This document shows, one piece after another, positions 1 through 9,816 of a stretch of 64,000 nt of DNA. This DNA is from Arenicola marina (Eukaryota; Annelida; Polychaeta; Arenicolidae): positions 18,594,254 to 18,658,253 of the forward strand of contig OZ025260.1 in assembly GCA_964019135.1 (NCBI GenBank). The letters are read 5' to 3'. The notes under the pieces were generated by a model. It ran no database searches, had not been told where the DNA came from, and saw only the letters and a program-made list of their open reading frames with translations. The stretch's first letter is position 1; each line of letters opens with the position of its first letter. A program made the position numbers and the translations under genes.

Positions 1-838
1 TAAAGAATTTATTTGATTTCAATGCCGCTTTATTGGTAAACAAATCAACACGCAACAATGTCAGATAACATATGAGCGACGTCCCGTTTGATAGTGTACT
101 CAGGGAAAATGCGACTGGACCCATGTAACTACTCGTTGGTGACCATGTCCTTGACGTAGCATTGAAGGCGCGGCATGGGTAAAGAACTTGTGTTGAGTGT
201 CGCTTGGTTCTGTTCCTGCCTGTATGGTTGGCGATGAGGATGATAACGACAAGCGATTTCGTTTGAAATTCGACTGACTGTCGATTTCGTTGGCCCGAAG
301 TGAATATCCGAGGTTTGAAGCCGACCCCTTGCCAGGATGTTGTCTTTTTGTGGAGTTGTCTGTTGAAGACAGCAGTTTGCTTTCCGGGGAAGAGTTGCTG
401 GTGTAGGTCCCTGGTGGGATCTCGCATACGCGTGTTAGCCAGCCACTTTTTGACCTGGTTGACCGAGATATTCCCGTGTCGAGATATATAGTGGACTACA
501 TAATCGGAAGGATATGGGTGATGGCGGTTGAGAGTGTACCACTGCTCCAACATGTCAACAGCTGTTCTACTGAGATAGCGGCTTGCTCTTTTGGAGCGCT
601 TGGTGGAATTGTCAGATACCGCAGAAGGTGTAGCGTCCGTTGATGACAGCGTAACGTCACTCTGGTAGCCGCTGTCTACAGTTGGCCAAGTTCTCATTAA
701 AGGCCTGACCAGCGATAAGTAGCAGCCATTCTGATGAATCTGTCCTCCACGGATCGTAGGTTTGATTTGTGCCACTGGGCATGGAACGGTGGTCGGCATC
801 GAGTTATCCTCCCAGGGACGGAAGAACTTTGTAGACAT
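1..838 (-). pseudogene. TALE homeobox gene copy 0, frameshifted
   Basis: The start codon is at 836-838 and the normal stop would be at 100-102, but the interval is 739 bp instead of 738. The extra base is an A at about 405, a few codons after the homeodomain. FRPW and the homeodomain are intact. Beyond the insertion the alternative frame stays open through the normal stop, through the AATAAA site and to the window edge. A transcript cleaved at the usual site would therefore have no in-frame stop. The unit also lacks 24 bp of upstream spacer near 1215 that other copies have. Confidence 0.85.
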
Positions 839-2037
839 CTTCAGTTGGTGAATAATTAGCCGAAGCGATGACACTTGATAACAGATCAAAGTTGATGATT
901 GAGATTTGTTGTGCACGTGCAAGTCAAGTGAACGCAGATCCAACTGAACTTCTATTTTCTCATCAGAATGCACTTGTAGTGAAACGAAAATGCTTTCCAC
1001 TGAAATTGCTCTTCCACCGAGTGAATTTGATTTTGTCTGAAGCGCAATAAATGTTGGAATGAAGCATTACGCCAAGCTGGACAATTTATATAACCCTGGG
1101 CTAGCCGATTTTGCTATCCAATGACGCGCGTGGGTGATCTAGATACAGAAGTGTCACGTTCAGCTGTGTCAACGGGTTTTAGATGCTCAGTAAAGTGTCA
1201 AAAGACACTAATTGCACCTGTTAACTTAGTGTGCACTTCTTTTGTTGATACTAATAGTTGGGTAAAACGATGCAGTCCTATGCAATGGGTGTACATTAGA
1301 CATGCAGAGAAAAACAATGTTGATGACTTTTTGATGGAAAAGGACTTCTAAGTAAAAATCCCTCTATTTATTGAAAGCTACAATTTTCTGACAAATTAGG
1401 TGCATCGACTTCAGCAACTTTAACATATTTTTCCTCGATTGTTGCTTATCGCACAAATTGACAATTAGACTGGTTTGCGAGTTGCTCTTTACACATATAA
1501 TTTGTGGAAACGATAAATTTGAGGTATATTTATGTGCATAGTTAGTTAACACATGAACTATTTGGGGATGGCAATTCAAAATTTAGAAATATAAACAGTG
1601 GAGATGAATAAGTGAGATTATGAACATATTTGAAAGCAGTTAGGTCAGCAACATGACGTTCGAATTGGTTTGGCCGTGTGTTGCAATCATGATTTAAGTG
1701 AATTGAAGTCAAACAGATTCTGAAATGACTATGTGCACTGAAAGAGTACAAGAACCCAGAACTGTAGTTAGCTAAAGCTGCAAGTCGTGTGTAAACAACC
1801 AGTGTAAAGGAATCGATTGCATGAAAGCTTTGCCCGCAAGAGATCATTGACGTAGAACTGTAGTTGTTTAATGCTGCAAGTCATGTGTAAAATACCGGCG
1901 TAAAAGAATTGTGGCAGTCTTGCCTGGCGGGTCAAGCAAAGTTACATTTCTTAATAACTAGGGCACCTTATCCACACAAATGCAGCCATGGACGTAATGG
2001 CGTTGCGATTAAAGAATTTATTTGATTTCAATGCCAT

Positions 2038-2043
2038 TTTATT
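2038..2043 (-). terminator. Poly(A) signal AATAAA, copy 1
   Basis: AATAAA on the minus strand lies 66-71 nt past the stop. A second AATAAA follows at 2017-2022. The same pair is present in most units. Confidence 0.7.
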
Positions 2044-2108
2044 GGTAAACAAATCAACACGCAACAATGTCAGATAACATATGAGCGACGTCCCGTTTGA
2101 TAGTGTAC

Positions 2109-2846
2109 TCAGGGAAAATGCGACTTGACCCATGTAACTACTCGTTGGTGACCATGTCCTTGACGTAGCATTGAAGGCGCGGCATGGGTAAAGAACTTGT
2201 GTTGAGTGTCGCTTGGTTCTGTTCCTGCCTGTATGGTTGGCGATGAGGATGATAACGACAAGCGATTTCGTTTGAAATTCGACTGACTGTCGATTTCGTT
2301 GGCCCGAAGTGAATATCCGAGGTTTGAAGCCGACCTCTTGCCAGGATGTTGTCTTTTTGTGGAGTTGTCTGTTGAAGACAGCAGTTTGCTTTCCGGGGAA
2401 GAGTTGCTGGTGTGGTCCCTGGTTGGATCTCGCATACGCGTGTTAGCCAGCCACTTTTTGACCTGGTTGACTGAGATATTCCCGTGTCGAGATATGTAGT
2501 GGACTACATAATCGGAAGGATATGGGTGATGGCGGTTGAGAGAGTACCACTGCTCCAACATGTCGACAGCTGTTCTACTGAGATAGCGGCTTGCTCTTTT
2601 GGAGCGCTTGGTGGAATTGTGATATACCGCAGAAGGTGTAGCGTCCGTTGATGACAGCGTAACGTCACTCTGGTAGCCGCTGTCTACAGTTAGCCAAGTT
2701 CTCATTAAAGGCCTGACAAGCGATGAGTAGCAGCCATTCTGATGAATCTGTCCTCCACGGATCGTAGGTTTGATTTGTGCCACTGGGCATGGAACGGTGG
2801 TCGGCATCGAGTTATCCTCCCAGGGACGGAAGAACTTTGTAGACAT
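2109..2846 (-). CDS. TALE homeodomain protein, copy 1 (245 aa, intact)
   Basis: I predict a nuclear DNA-binding transcription factor, probably a repressor. The ATG at 2844-2846 has an A at -3. The frame continues 54 codons further upstream to a GTG, but without any ATG, and the diverged inverted copy does not keep that leader as codons. The protein reads FRPW at residues 6-9, a conserved Pro/Thr N-terminal region, basic KRSKR at 80-84, then a TALE homeodomain of about 63 residues. That domain has P-Y-P at 108-110 and helix 3 carrying W132, L133, A134, N135, R137 and R139 (homeodomain positions 48, 49, 50, 51, 53, 55). The tail has a basic stretch near 164 and a Ser run at 197-202. Leu replaces Pro in the RTWP segment, a change private to this copy. 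Single exon; AATAAA at 2038-2043. Position 50 = Ala resembles Iroquois/Mohawk, but I cannot assign a family below TALE. Confidence 0.88.
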   Translation of the reverse strand: MSTKFFRPWEDNSMPTTVPCPVAQIKPTIRGGQIHQNGCYSSLVRPLMRTWLTVDSGYQSDVTLSSTDATPSAVYHNSTKRSKRASRYLSRTAVDMLEQWYSLNRHHPYPSDYVVHYISRHGNISVNQVKKWLANTRMRDPTRDHTSNSSPESKLLSSTDNSTKRQHPGKRSASNLGYSLRANEIDSQSNFKRNRLSLSSSSPTIQAGTEPSDTQHKFFTHAAPSMLRQGHGHQRVVTWVKSHFP

Positions 2847-3063
2847 CTTCAGTTGGTGAATAATTAGCCGAAGTGATGACACTTGATAACAGATCAAAGT
2901 TGATGATTGAGATTTGTTGTGCACTTGCAAGTCAAGTGAACGCAAATCCAAATGAACTTCTATTTTCTCATCAGAATGCACTTGTAGTGAAACGAAAATG
3001 CTTTCCACTAAAATTGCTCTTCCAGCGAGGGAATTTGACTTTGTCTGAAGCGCAATAAATTTT

Positions 3064-3100
3064 AGAATGAAGCATTACGCCAAGCTGGACAATTTATATA
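3064..3100 (-). promoter_or_regulatory. Core promoter (TATA + Inr), copy 1
   Basis: TATATAAA occupies 3100-3093 and a perfect YYANWYY initiator (TCATTCT) occupies 3070-3064. There are 32 nt from the first T of TATA to the initiator A at 3068, which is normal spacing. The predicted leader is about 222 nt and contains one minimal uORF (ATG AGA AAA TAG). Confidence 0.65.
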
Positions 3101-4037
3101 ACCCTGGGCTAGCCGATTTTGCTATCCAAGGACGCGTGTGGGTGATCTAGATACAGAAGTGTCACGTTGAGCTGTGTCAACGGGTTGTAGATGCTCAGTA
3201 AAGTGTCAAAAGACACTAATTGCAATCAAGTCTTATTGCTGTCTTCGCACCTGTTAACTTAGTGTGCACTTCTTTTGTTGATACTAATAGTTGGGTAAAA
3301 CGATACAGTCCTATGCAATGGGTGTACATTAGAGATGCAGAGAAAAACAATGTTGATGACTCTTTGATGGAAAATGACTTCTATGTAAACATCCCTCTAT
3401 TTATTGAAAGCTACAATTTTCTGACAAATTAGGTGTATCGACTTCAGCAACTTTAACATATTTTTCCTCGATTGCTGCTTATCGCACAAATTGACAATTA
3501 GACTGGTTTGCGAGTTGCTCTTTACACATATAATTTGTGGAAACGATAAATATGAGGTATATTTACGTGCATAGTTAGTTAACACATGAACTATTTGGGG
3601 ATGGCAATTCAAAATTTAGAAATATAAACAGTGGAGATGAATAAGTGAGATTATGAACATATTTGAAAGCAGTTAGGTCAGCAACATGACGTTGGAATTG
3701 GTTTGGCCGTGTGTTGCAATCATGATTTAAGTGAATTGAAGTCAATCAGATTCTGAAATGACTATGTGCACTGGAAGAGTAAAAGAACCCAGAACTGTAG
3801 TTACCTAAAGCTGCAAGTCGTGTGTAAAATACCAATGTAAAGGAATCGATTGCATGAAAGCTTTGCCCGCATGAGATCATTGACGTAGAACTGTAGTTGT
3901 TTAATGCTGCAAGTCATGTGTAAAATACCGGCGTAAAAGAATTGTGGCAGTCTTGCCTGGCGGGTCAAGCAAAGTTACATTTCTTAATAACTAGGGCACC
4001 TTATCCACACATATGCAGCCATGGACGTAATGGCGTT
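3101..4037. other. Inter-gene spacer of the unit (representative)
   Basis: This is the stretch between the copy-1 promoter and the copy-2 3' region. Apart from the TGACA cluster it is AT-rich, with short open frames of about 60-70 codons that start with TTG and lack ATG, so I call no gene. Four of the five retroelements sit directly after the spacer motif GAAGTCAATCAGAT (present here near 3742-3755). The equivalent spacer occurs in every unit. Confidence 0.7.
3160..3217 (-). promoter_or_regulatory. TGACA-core cluster upstream of the TATA box (copy 1 example)
   Basis: Three TGACA cores on the minus strand lie at 3160-3164, 3175-3179 and 3204-3208. The last is part of a perfect inverted repeat, AGTGTC-AAAA-GACACT, at 3202-3217. 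TGACA is the known core of MEIS/TGIF-type TALE sites. The cluster recurs about 314 bp upstream of the start in the other units, though the hairpin has lost a G in some B-type units. Confidence 0.35.
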
Positions 4038-4070
4038 GGGATTGAAGAAGTTATTTGATTTTAATGCCGT

Positions 4071-4076
4071 TTTATT
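4071..4076 (-). terminator. Poly(A) signal AATAAA, copy 2
   Basis: Lies 66-71 nt downstream of the stop. The second AATAAA of the unit is altered here (the region reads AAGAAGTTATTTG on the plus strand). Confidence 0.65.
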
Positions 4077-4141
4077 GGTAAACAAATTAACACGCAACAA
4101 TGTCAGATAACATATGAACGACGTCCCTTTTGATAATGTAC

Positions 4142-4879
4142 TCAGGGAAAATGCGACTTGACCCATGTAACTACTCGTTGGTGACCATGTCCTTGACGTA
4201 GCATTGAAGGCGCGGCATGGGTAAAGAACTTGTGTTGAGTGTCGCTTGGTTCTGTTCCTGCCTGTATGGTTGGAGATGAGGATGATAACGACAAGCGATT
4301 TCGTTTGAAATTCGACTGACTGTCGATTTCGTTGGCCCGAAGTGAATATCCGAGGTTTGAAGCCGACCCCTTGCCAGGATGTTGTCTTTTTGTGGAGTTG
4401 TCTGTTGAAGACAGCAGTTTGCTTTCCGGGGAAGGGTTGCTGGTGTGGTCCCTGGTGGGATCTCGCATACGCGTGTTAGCCAACCACTTTTTGACCTGGT
4501 TGACTGAGATATTCCCGTGTCGAGATATGCAGTGGACTACATAATCGGAAGGATATGGGTGATGGCGGTTGAGAGAGTACCACTGCTCCAACATGTCAAC
4601 AGCTGTTCTACTGAGATAGCGGCTTGCTCTTTTGGAGCGCTTGGTGGAATTGTGATATACCGCAGAAGGTGTAGCGTCCGTTGATGACAGCGTAACGTCA
4701 CTCTGGTAGCCGCTGTCTACAGTTGGCCAAGTTCTCATTAAAGGCCTGACCAGCGATGAGTAGCAGCCATTCTGATGAATCTGTCCTCCACGGATCGTAG
4801 GTTTGATTTGTGCCACTGGGCATGGAACGGTGGTCGGCATCGAGTTATCCTCCCAGGGACGGAAGAACTTTGTAGACAT
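4142..4879 (-). CDS. TALE homeodomain protein, copy 2 (245 aa, intact)
   Basis: Full-length frame of 738 bp from the ATG at 4877-4879, with the same layout as copy 1: FRPW, TALE homeodomain with P-Y-P loop, W-L-A-N-T-R-M-R helix 3, Ser-rich tail. Differences include Tyr to Cys in helix 2 (VVHC) and Asn-Pro after the homeodomain (SNPSP). It shares these and 3'-flank markers with the copies at 50516 and 17090, so those form a subfamily. AATAAA is at 4071-4076. All DNA-contact residues expected of a homeodomain (R53, N51) are kept. Confidence 0.87.
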   Translation of the reverse strand: MSTKFFRPWEDNSMPTTVPCPVAQIKPTIRGGQIHQNGCYSSLVRPLMRTWPTVDSGYQSDVTLSSTDATPSAVYHNSTKRSKRASRYLSRTAVDMLEQWYSLNRHHPYPSDYVVHCISRHGNISVNQVKKWLANTRMRDPTRDHTSNPSPESKLLSSTDNSTKRQHPGKGSASNLGYSLRANEIDSQSNFKRNRLSLSSSSPTIQAGTEPSDTQHKFFTHAAPSMLRQGHGHQRVVTWVKSHFP

Positions 4880-5096
4880 CTTCAGTTGGTGAATAATTAG
4901 CCGAAGCGATGACACTTGATAACAGATCAAAGTTGATGATTGAGATTTGTTGTGCACGTGCAAGTCAAGTGAACGCAAATCCAAATGAACTTCTATTTTC
5001 TCATCAGAATGCACTTGTAGTGAAACGAAAAGGCTTTCCACTAAAATTGCTCTTCCACCGAGTAAATTTGATTTTGTCTGAAGCCCAACAAATGTT

Positions 5097-5133
5097 GGAA
5101 TGAAGCATTACGCCAAGCTGGACAATTTATATA
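5097..5133 (-). promoter_or_regulatory. Core promoter (TATA + Inr), copy 2
   Basis: TATATAAA at 5133-5126 and initiator TCATTCC centred on 5101, with 32-nt spacing and a predicted leader of about 222 nt. Confidence 0.62.
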
Positions 5134-6174
5134 ACCCTGGGCTAGCCGATTTTGCTATCCAAGGACGCGTGTGGGTGATCTAGATACAGAAGTGTCACGT
5201 TGAGCTGTGTCAACGGGTTTTAGATGCTCATTAAAGTGTCAAAAGACACTAAATGCAATCAAGTCTTATTGCTGTCTTCGCACCTGTTAATTTAGTGTGC
5301 ACTTTTTTTGTTGATACTAATAGTTGGGTAAAACGATGCAGTCCTATGCAATGGGTGTAGATTACACATGCAGAGAAAAACAATGTTGATGACTCTTTGA
5401 TGGAAAAGGACTTCTATGTAAACATCCCTCTATTTATTGAAAGCTACAAATTTCTGACAAATTAGGTGTATCGACTTCAGCAACTTTAACATATTTTTCA
5501 TCGATTGCTGCTTATCGCACAAATTGACAATTAGACTGGTTTGCGAGTTGCTCTTTACAGATATAATTTGTGGAAACGATAAATATGAGGTATATTTATG
5601 TGCATAGTTAGTTAACACATGAACTATTTGGGGATGGCCATTCAAAATTTAGAAATATAAACAGTGGAGATGAATAAGTGAGATTATGAACATATTTGAA
5701 AGCAGTTAGGTCAGCAACATGAAGTTGGAATTGGCTTGGCCGTGTGTTGCAATCATGATTTAAGTGAATTGAAGTCAATCAGATTCTGAAATGACTATGT
5801 GCACTGGAAGAGTGCAAGAACCCAGAACTGTAGTTACCTAAAGCTGCTAGCCGTGTGTAAAATACCAGTGTAAACGAATCGATTGCATGAAAGCCTTGCC
5901 TGCAAGAGAACATTGACGTAGAACTGTAGTTGTTTAATGCTGCAAGTCATGTGTAAAATACCGACGTAAAAAAATTGTGGCAGTCTTGCCTGGCGGGTCA
6001 AGCAAAGTTACATTTCTTAATAACTAGGGCACCTTATCCACAAAAATGCAGCCATGGACGTAATGGCGTTGCGATTAAAGAATTTATTTGATTTCAATGC
6101 CGGTTTATTGGTAATCAAATCAACACGCAACAATGTCAGATAACATATGAGCGACGTCCCTTTTGATAATGTAC

Positions 6175-6912
6175 TCAGGGAAAATGCGACTTGACCCATG
6201 TAACTACTCGTTGGTGACCATGTCCTTGACGTAGCATTGAAGGCGCGGCATGGGTAAAGAACTTGTGTTGAGTGTCGCTTGGTTCTGTTCCTGCCTGTAT
6301 GGTTGGAGAGGAGGATGATAACGACAAGCGATTTCGTTTGAAATTCGACTGACTGTCGATTTCGTTGGCCCGAAGTGAATATCCGAGGTTTGAAGCCGAC
6401 CCCTCGCCAGGATGTTGTCTTTTTGTGGAGTTGTCTGTTGAAGACAGCAGTTTGCTTTCCGGGGAAGAGTGGCTGGTGTGGTCCCAGGTGGGATCTCGCA
6501 TAGGCGTGTTAGCCAGCCACTTTTTGACCTGGTTGACTGAGATATTCCCGTGTCGAGATATGTAGTGGACTACATAATCGGAAGGATATGGGTGATGGCG
6601 GTTGAGAGAGTACCACTGCTCCAACATGTCGACAGCTGTTCTACTGAGATAGCGGCTTGTTCTTTTGGAGCGCTTGGTGGAATTGTGAGCTACCGCAGAG
6701 GGTGTAGCGTCCGTTGATGACAGCGCAACGTCACTCTGGTAGCCGCTGTCTACAGTTGGCCAAGTTCTCATTAAAGGCCTGACCAACGATGAGTAACACC
6801 CTTTCTGATGAATCTGTCCTCCACGTATCGTAGGTTTGATTTGTGCCACTGGGCATGGAACGGTGGTCGGCATCGAGTTATCCTCCAAGGGACGGAAGAA
6901 CTTTGTAGACAT
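6175..6912 (-). CDS. TALE homeobox copy 3: full frame but FRPW and Arg53 lost
   Basis: The frame is complete (245 codons), but two key sites are substituted. The FRPW Trp is Leu (FFRPLED), and homeodomain Arg53, an invariant DNA-backbone contact, is Pro (ANTPMR), which should also break helix 3. A Trp also follows the domain (DPTWD). The reading frame therefore probably does not make a working DNA-binding protein. Promoter and AATAAA (6104-6109) look normal. It could be called a pseudogene; I keep it as CDS only because the frame is open. Confidence 0.7.
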   Translation of the reverse strand: MSTKFFRPLEDNSMPTTVPCPVAQIKPTIRGGQIHQKGCYSSLVRPLMRTWPTVDSGYQSDVALSSTDATPSAVAHNSTKRSKRTSRYLSRTAVDMLEQWYSLNRHHPYPSDYVVHYISRHGNISVNQVKKWLANTPMRDPTWDHTSHSSPESKLLSSTDNSTKRQHPGEGSASNLGYSLRANEIDSQSNFKRNRLSLSSSSPTIQAGTEPSDTQHKFFTHAAPSMLRQGHGHQRVVTWVKSHFP

Positions 6913-7129
6913 CTTCAGTTGGTGAATAATTAGCCGAAGCGATGACACTTGATAACAGATCAAAGTTGATGATTGAGATTTGTTGTGCACGTGCAAGTCA
7001 AGTGAACGCAAATCCAAATGAACTTCTATTTTCTCATCCGAATGCACTTGTAGTGAAACGAAAATGCTTTCCACTAAAATTGCTCTTCCACCGAGTGAAT
7101 TTGATTTTGTCTGAAGCCCAACAAATGTT

Positions 7130-7166
7130 GGAATGAAGCATTACGCCAAGCTGGACAATTTATATA
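7130..7166 (-). promoter_or_regulatory. Core promoter (TATA + Inr), copy 3
   Basis: TATATAAA at 7166-7159 and initiator at about 7130-7136, with the same 32-nt spacing as other copies. Confidence 0.6.
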
Positions 7167-7817
7167 ACCCTGGGCTAGCCGATTTTGCTATCCAAGGACG
7201 CGTGTGGGTGATCTAGATACAGAAGTGTCACGTTGAGCTGTGTCAACGGGTTGTAGATGCTCAGTAAAGTGTCAAAAGACAGTAAATGCAATCAAGTCTT
7301 ATTGCTGTCTTCGCACCTGTTAACTTAGTGTGCACTTTTTTTGTTGATAGTAACAGTTGGGTAAAACGATGCAGTCCTATGCAATGGGTGTCCATTACAC
7401 ATGCAGAGAAAAACAATGCTGATGACTTTTTGATGGAAAAGGACTTCTATGTAAAAATCCCTCTATTTATTGAAAGCTACAATTTTCTGACAAATTAGGT
7501 GTATCGACTTCAGCAACTTTAACATATTTTTCCTCGATTGTTGCTTATCGCACAAATTGACAATTAGACTGGTTTGCGAGTTGCTCTTTACACATATAAT
7601 TTGTGGAAACGATAAATATGAGGTATATTTATGTGCATAGTTAGTTAACACATGAACTATTTCGGGATGGCCATTCAAAATTTAGAAATATAAACAGTGG
7701 AGATGAATAAGTGAGATTATGAACATATTTGAAAGCAGTTAGGTCAGCAACATGACGTTGGAATTGGTTTGGCCGTGTGTTGCAATCATGATTTAAGTGA
7801 ATTGAAGTCAATCAGAT

Positions 7818-9240
7818 GCTAACCACTCCACCAGATTGGCGCTAGTGCTTTTAACAGATCGAATAGTCTCTGCAATAGATAAGGGTGAGTTCACATGAGG
7901 GATATTCTTAGACTTCTCAAAAGCTTAACATGGTTAATCACGAAATTCTTTTATTGAAACTCGAACGATACGGGATTCGGGGAGTAACTCTAAAATGGCT
8001 TGACAGTTATTTAGATTCAAGGTACCAGTATGTGGAATATAACCACACTAAGTCATCAAGGTCAAAAATCAACTGTGGGGTGCCTCAAGGATCTACTCTT
8101 GGTCCCCTGTTATTTTTAATTTATATTAATGATATTGCCCAGGTCAGTGCGAAACTATTCAGTATTTTATTTGCTGATGACTCTAACTTTTTTATATCGG
8201 GTAAAGATATTGCCGATGTGACTTCTACCCTGAATTCTGAACTGGAAAAAATTTGATACTGGCTGCAATTAAACAAACTCACGCTCAACCTTGGGAAGAC
8301 AAAGTTCATGATATTTAAATCTCCTCGTAAAAAAATTACCATGCAGAGCGAAATCGTGATGGCAGGAGAAATCATTACACAAGTAAATACTATAAAATTC
8401 CTTGGGGTTCAACTTGACTCTGGTTTACTTTGGATAGACCATGTACACTATATAAAGGGCAAAATAGCTAGGGGGTTAGGAATCCTTACAAAGGCCAGAA
8501 AGGTGTTTAAAAGTGAAACCTTACGTATGTTATACTATAGTTTTATATTTCCATATCTTTCGTATGTTATCGAATTATGGGGAGCTGCATTTGAATCCTA
8601 TGTTAAGCCATTGAATACTCTGCAGAAAAGAGCTATCAGAATCTTATATGGTGCTCCTAAACTTGCTCATACTAAACCACTTTTTGTCTCCAATAATCTT
8701 CTACCCTTAGCCTCCCTGTATGAATATAAGATGTTAATTTTTATGTACAGGCAATACCATGAGATACATCCAGAAATTATAAAGAAAATGTTTGTCCGAA
8801 ACCAAGATGTTCATAAGTATGCAAAAAGAGCGTCCAATAACCTACGAGCGCCACAATATAGAAATAGTTGTATGAAGATGTCAGTTAGAAATATGGGAAC
8901 GCGTGTATTTAATACGTGGTTTACCAGGCTTAACTTTCTATGCTCTATACATGTTTTTAAGAGAACGGGAAAAAGTATGTTGTTAAAAGAAATTACCTAA
9001 CAATATCTGAGTGATTAAACAGTTATTTTGTGTACGGCATTATTATGAAAAAATCTGTTTAATTTTACATATATATATATATATATAGATCTTTTTTTTT
9101 TTTTTTTTTTTTTGGGGGGGGGTATTCATTTTGTTCTTTTTGTTCCTTTTGCACGAGCATATAAGCACCGCTTCAACCCTGTTTGCACATGAAGATGTAA
9201 TGTACATGTTTTTTAGATGCAATAAACCTATTATTATCAT
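7818..9240 (+). mobile_element. 5'-truncated jockey/CR1-like non-LTR retrotransposon, copy R1
   Basis: The element begins inside a reverse transcriptase domain (RVT_1). The palm motif GVPQGSTLGPLLF and catalytic FADD are readable in the fragment at 7930-8256, and the C-terminal LGVQLDSGLLW and thumb/connection part at 8308-8998. The frame is broken by an in-frame TGA at 8254-8256, another TGA upstream, and a 5-bp loss that destroys the first catalytic motif (the FSKAFD region), which other copies keep. The 3' end has a TA repeat, a T-run and G-run, AATAAA and a short ATT tail. It lies opposite to the homeobox genes. No intact enzyme is possible. Confidence 0.88.
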
Positions 9241-9816
9241 ATTTTTGTGCATAGTTAGTTAACACATGAACTATTTGCAGATGGCAATTCAAACATTAGA
9301 AATATAAAGAATGGAGATGAATAAGTGAGATTATGAACATATTTGAAAGCAGTTAGGTCAGCAACATGACGTTGGAATTGGTTTGGCCGTGTGTTGCAAT
9401 CATGATTTCAGTGAATTGAAGTCAATTCTGAAATGACTATGTGCACTGGAAGAGTACAAGAACCCAGAATTGTAGTCAGCTAAAGCTGCAAATCGTGTGT
9501 AAAGTACCAGTGTAAAAGAATCGATTGCATGAAAGCCTTGCCTGCAAGAGATCATTGACGTAGAACTGTAGTTGTTTAATGCTACAAGTCATGTGTAAAA
9601 TACAGGCGTAAAAGAATTGTGGCAGTGTTGCCTGGCGGGTCAAGCAAAGTTACATTTCTTAACAACTAGGACACCTTATCCACAAAATAGAAGTCATGGA
9701 CGTAATGGCGTTGCGATTAAAGAATTTATTTGATTTCAATGCCGTCTTAGTGGAAAACAAATCAACACGCAACAATGTCAGATAACATATGAGCGACATC
9801 CCTTTCGATAATGTAC

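Noticed and set aside
2299..2499. 66-codon plus-strand frames antisense to the homeodomain, present in most units
   Set aside because: Exact antisense shadow of the homeobox coding sequence, starting with TTG; no promoter or independent support.
2847..3008. 299-codon version of the homeobox gene starting at GTG
   Set aside because: Non-AUG start in a eukaryote, leader not conserved as codons in the inverted copy, and a promoter with an initiator just upstream of it. The ATG at codon 55 has a good context.
3220..3432. Plus-strand 70-78 codon spacer frames
   Set aside because: TTG start, variable length, broken in several units, no domain.
3397..3612. 71-codon minus-strand frame in the spacer of nearly every unit
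   Set aside because: Starts with TTG, has no ATG and no recognisable domain. Its persistence is explained by homogenisation of the units.
8121..8375. 84-codon minus-strand frame across the retroelement
   Set aside because: Antisense shadow of the reverse transcriptase.
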